Below are positions 13,521 through 15,453 of a stretch of DNA of 15,453 bases, in pieces (the first letter of the stretch is position 1; every line of letters begins with the position of its first letter). This DNA comes from an uncultured Flavobacteriales bacterium. Its GTDB lineage: Bacteria; Bacteroidota; Bacteroidia; Flavobacteriales_E; Vicingaceae. Location of the stretch: positions 1-15,453 of the forward strand of contig CALALS010000280.1 in assembly GCA_937925525.1 (NCBI GenBank), read 5' to 3'. Position numbers and translations under genes: made by a program. The notes under the pieces were generated by a model, which was not told the origin of the DNA, made no database searches, and saw nothing but the letters and a program-made list of their open reading frames with translations.

Positions 13521-14024
13521 ATGGATATCAATAAATGTGAAACTTTACTTCAGCAAGCAGATAGAGATATAAAAGATAATTACATTGAACAAGCCATTAA
13601 AACCTTAAATGAGATTATTACTGCTAATCCCAAATTTGGCAAAGCTTACAATCATTTAGGTTTTATTTACGAAACCAAGCATCAAAACTATGTAGAAGCG
13701 GAAAAAAATTACAAACTGGCACTTGAGAACTCGCCTGAGTATCGTGCCGTTTATTATAACTATGCTATTCTACTTTCTACACTTGGGAGGTATGATGATT
13801 TAGGAAAACTGTTAGAAAAAGCACTGAAAGTACCGGGAATCAATAAAGCGACTATCTATAACGAATATGCTATTATGTTCGAAACTTTGGAAGAATATGA
13901 TAAAGCAATTCGTCATTATCAGGATTCGGTAAGATATAGCATTAACAATGATGCCGTTAACAAAGCTTCTGATTCCATTGAACGTTGTAAGCGAAAAAAA
14001 GAAATATTGAGCAACAATTATTAA
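13521..14024 (+). CDS. TPR-repeat protein of unknown function
   Basis: The 167-residue product is almost entirely helical, with about four tetratricopeptide units (roughly 7-37, 40-73, 75-105 and 110-143). Units show the consensus pattern: AIKTLNEIITANPKFGKAYNHLGFIYE, YVEAEKNYKLALENSPEYRAVYYNYAILLSTLGRYDD, and YDKAIRHYQDSVRYS. There is no signal peptide and no membrane segment, so it is probably a cytoplasmic scaffold or adaptor. The partner is unknown. Its stop codon (TAA at 14022) overlaps by one base the apparent first codon of the GT9 gene, which implies translational coupling and perhaps a role in the same envelope pathway. A run of seven A (13994-14000) near the end is a possible slip site, but a -1 slip does not lead into the next gene's frame. 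Confidence 0.88.
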   Translation: MDINKCETLLQQADRDIKDNYIEQAIKTLNEIITANPKFGKAYNHLGFIYETKHQNYVEAEKNYKLALENSPEYRAVYYNYAILLSTLGRYDDLGKLLEKALKVPGINKATIYNEYAIMFETLEEYDKAIRHYQDSVRYSINNDAVNKASDSIERCKRKKEILSNNY

Positions 14025-14988
14025 GAAAGTACTTGTCATACAGACCGCTTTCATTGGTGATGTGGTATTAGCCACCGCATTACTAGAAAAATTACACGCC
14101 TTTTTTCCGGATATTCAGCTAGATGTATTGGTTAAAAAACCGAATGACACACTTTTTTCCAAGCATCCTTTTATAAATAAAATTCTGGTTTGGGATAAAA
14201 AACAATCAAAAGGAAAAGAACTCAACCGTTTAATAAAAGAAGTTAAAAAGGAAAAGTACGATACGGTGATTAATTTGCATCGCTTTTTTAGTTCAGGATT
14301 GATTACCGCTATGTCAGGCGCAAAACACAAAATTGGTTTTGATAAAAATCCGCTTTCTCGTTTCTACACCCAAAGAGTAAATCATAAAATAGAACCCGGA
14401 ATTCATGAGGTGGACAGAAACCAAAAATTGATTGAACATCTTACGGATGCTATTTCAGCAAAACCAAAACTATACCCTTCTGCTGAAGACATTGAAAAAG
14501 TAAACAAACTAAAAAAAGATGATTATTACTGCATAGCACCCTCATCGGTTTGGTTTACCAAGCAGTTACCCATAGAAAAATGGAATGAGCTTATTCAAAC
14601 GCTTGATAAAGAAAAAATAATTTACCTACTTGGAGGAGTTGACGACAATATTATAGCCACACAGATAGTTAACACTAATATTGACAGGAAAATAATTAAT
14701 CTTTGTGGTACACTTTCTTTTTTAGAGTCTGCCGCCTTAATGAAAGATGCAAAAATGAATTATGTTAATGATTCTGCCCCTTTACATTTTGCTTCATCCG
14801 TAAATGCAAATGTAAGTGCTGTTTATTGTTCTACTATTCCGGAATTTGGCTTTGGACCATTAAGTGATAATTCAACCGTTATTCAAATAAACAAACCACT
14901 CTCTTGCCGACCGTGCGGTTTGCACGGCAAAAAAGAGTGTCCCGAAGGTCATTTTAAATGTGCACTGGAAATAGAGTTTACCAAATAG
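14020..14988 (+). CDS. GT9 (ADP-heptose:LPS heptosyltransferase) family glycosyltransferase with apparent ATT start
   Basis: The product is 322 residues if read from the ATT at 14020. It is a GT-B fold glycosyltransferase of family 9, which adds heptose or a similar sugar to the LPS core at the inner membrane face. The first residues, IKKVLVIQTAFIGDVVLATAL, are the standard GT9 N-terminus; only the initial Met codon is replaced by ATT. Gly13-Asp14 form the acceptor-side loop. The C-terminal half has CIAPSSVWFTKQLP (171-184) and YVNDSAPLHFASS (248-260), the nucleotide-sugar site. Near the end is a Cys-rich block, SCRPCGLHGKKECPEGHFKC (295-314), seen in many Bacteroidota GT9 proteins. The frame has a TGA at 14008, and no ATG, GTG or TTG occurs until a GTG at 14062, which would remove the first strand and Gly-Asp. 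The ATT overlaps the TPR stop by one base. The following permease gene supports a role in LPS assembly. Confidence 0.85.
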   Translation: MKKVLVIQTAFIGDVVLATALLEKLHAFFPDIQLDVLVKKPNDTLFSKHPFINKILVWDKKQSKGKELNRLIKEVKKEKYDTVINLHRFFSSGLITAMSGAKHKIGFDKNPLSRFYTQRVNHKIEPGIHEVDRNQKLIEHLTDAISAKPKLYPSAEDIEKVNKLKKDDYYCIAPSSVWFTKQLPIEKWNELIQTLDKEKIIYLLGGVDDNIIATQIVNTNIDRKIINLCGTLSFLESAALMKDAKMNYVNDSAPLHFASSVNANVSAVYCSTIPEFGFGPLSDNSTVIQINKPLSCRPCGLHGKKECPEGHFKCALEIEFTK

Positions 14989-14989
14989 T

Positions 14990-14997
14990 TACCTTTG
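14990..14997 (+). promoter_or_regulatory. Consensus -7 promoter box before the permease gene
   Basis: TACCTTTG matches TAnnTTTG exactly and ends 8 bases before the ATG at 15006, directly after the GT9 stop. No good -33 partner is visible. If used, the leader would be only a few bases long. Confidence 0.4.
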
Positions 14998-15005
14998 CTC
15001 ATTAA

Positions 15006-15453
15006 ATGATTAAACTACTGGACATATATATCATTAAGAAGTTTTTGGGAACATTCTTCTTCTCATTACTTTTAATCATATCCATTTCGGTAGTATTTGA
15101 CATTTCCGAAAAGCTGGATGACTTTATTGAAAAAAAAGCTCCGCTAGAGGCAATTGTCTTTGATTATTATTTCAACTTCATTCCCTACTTCGCTAATTTG
15201 TTTAGCCCGTTGTTTGTTTTTATTTCTGTAATTTATTTTACTTCCAAAATGGCTTATCGCACAGAAATTGTAGCCATTTTAGCATCGGGAGTTAGTTTTA
15301 AAAGATTTCTTCTTCCCTATTTAATTGCTTCAACTGTTATCGCTTGCTTATCATTTTATCTCAACAACTTTATGATACCCAATGCCAATAAAGTAAGGTT
15401 AGATTTTGAAGAAGCCTATATACGAAATAGCCCTTACAGAAATTACGATAAAG
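15006..15453 (+). CDS. LptF/LptG-type LPS export permease, N-terminal part (runs off the window)
   Basis: From the ATG at 15006 the frame is open for 149 codons to the window edge. The product opens MIKLLDIYIIKKFLGTFFFS, the usual YjgP/YjgQ (LptF/LptG) start in which a short amphipathic segment leads into the first membrane helix (about 12-32). Further membrane helices lie at about 58-80 and 100-121. Between them KMAYRTEIVAILASGVSFKRFLLP (81-104) is the conserved cytoplasmic coupling loop, which in characterised LptF/LptG contacts the LptB ATPase. The family extracts LPS from the inner membrane and passes it to the Lpt bridge. Bacteroidota often carry more than one copy, so I cannot tell LptF from LptG here. 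The rest, including the periplasmic beta-jellyroll, is outside the window. The 17-base gap after the GT9 gene suggests joint function in LPS assembly. Confidence 0.88.
   Translation, partial: MIKLLDIYIIKKFLGTFFFSLLLIISISVVFDISEKLDDFIEKKAPLEAIVFDYYFNFIPYFANLFSPLFVFISVIYFTSKMAYRTEIVAILASGVSFKRFLLPYLIASTVIACLSFYLNNFMIPNANKVRLDFEEAYIRNSPYRNYDK

Noticed and set aside
13994..14001. Run of seven A near the end of the TPR gene as a -1 frameshift site joining it to the GT9 gene
   Set aside because: A -1 shift leads to a different frame from that of GT9, and the GT9 frame itself has a TGA at 14008 after the A run. Only a +1 event at 14011-14022 could fuse them.
1..15453. CRISPR arrays, tRNA or rRNA genes, insertion sequences
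   Set aside because: No regularly spaced repeats, cloverleaf-like segments, transposase motifs or terminal inverted repeats were seen on either strand.

Overview
The window comes from a low-GC member of the Bacteroidota, most likely a Flavobacteriia-like lineage. Three things point there. Two coding units end in a Por/type IX secretion (T9SS) C-terminal sorting domain with a YPNP motif. Several intergenic gaps carry the Bacteroidota promoter pattern (TTTG, about 17-20 bases, then TAnnTTTG). The gene families (DUF1573, MAM-containing S8 protease, SirB1-like protein, GT9 enzyme opening KKVLVIQTAFIGD) are typical of the phylum. The window is densely coded, no gap exceeds about 200 bases, and I see no tRNA, rRNA, CRISPR array, transposase or phage gene.

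Layout. 1-183 (-): start of a secreted protein cut by the window edge. 386-1960 (+): secreted S41 C-terminal processing protease with a PDZ domain. 2015-2584 (+): DUF1573 protein with its own promoter and a strong terminator. 2725-3783 (+): a very AT-rich FAD-dependent oxidoreductase-like gene whose leader contains a perfect 12-bp hairpin. 3780-4463 (-): SAM-dependent methyltransferase that overlaps it tail to tail. 4551-8174 (+): 1207-residue secreted subtilisin-like protease with MAM and T9SS sorting domains. 8227-9084 (-): tandem universal stress protein. 9117-9992 (+): nucleoside phosphorylase with a TTG start. 10052-10921 (+): SirB1/transglutaminase-like protein. 10959-12086 (+): a T9SS-targeted beta-helix-like protein split by one in-frame TAA. 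12088-12492 (-): SiaC/DUF1987-like protein without the usual phospho-threonine. 12678-15453 (+): dapD, a TPR protein, a GT9 glycosyltransferase and an LptF/LptG-type permease.

Functional threads. The S41 protease, DUF1573 protein, S8 protease and split protein belong to the cell envelope or its exterior. The right end combines lysine/diaminopimelate synthesis (dapD) with an LPS-core type glycosyltransferase and an LPS-export permease, so it is an envelope-biogenesis cluster. The other genes look like housekeeping or accessory single genes.

I found no convincing new multi-gene system. The observations most worth checking are the GT9 gene that seems to start with ATT, the nonsense-split T9SS cargo gene, the SiaC-like protein with Ile at the regulatory Thr position, and the terminator-like hairpin just ahead of the AT-rich oxidoreductase gene.
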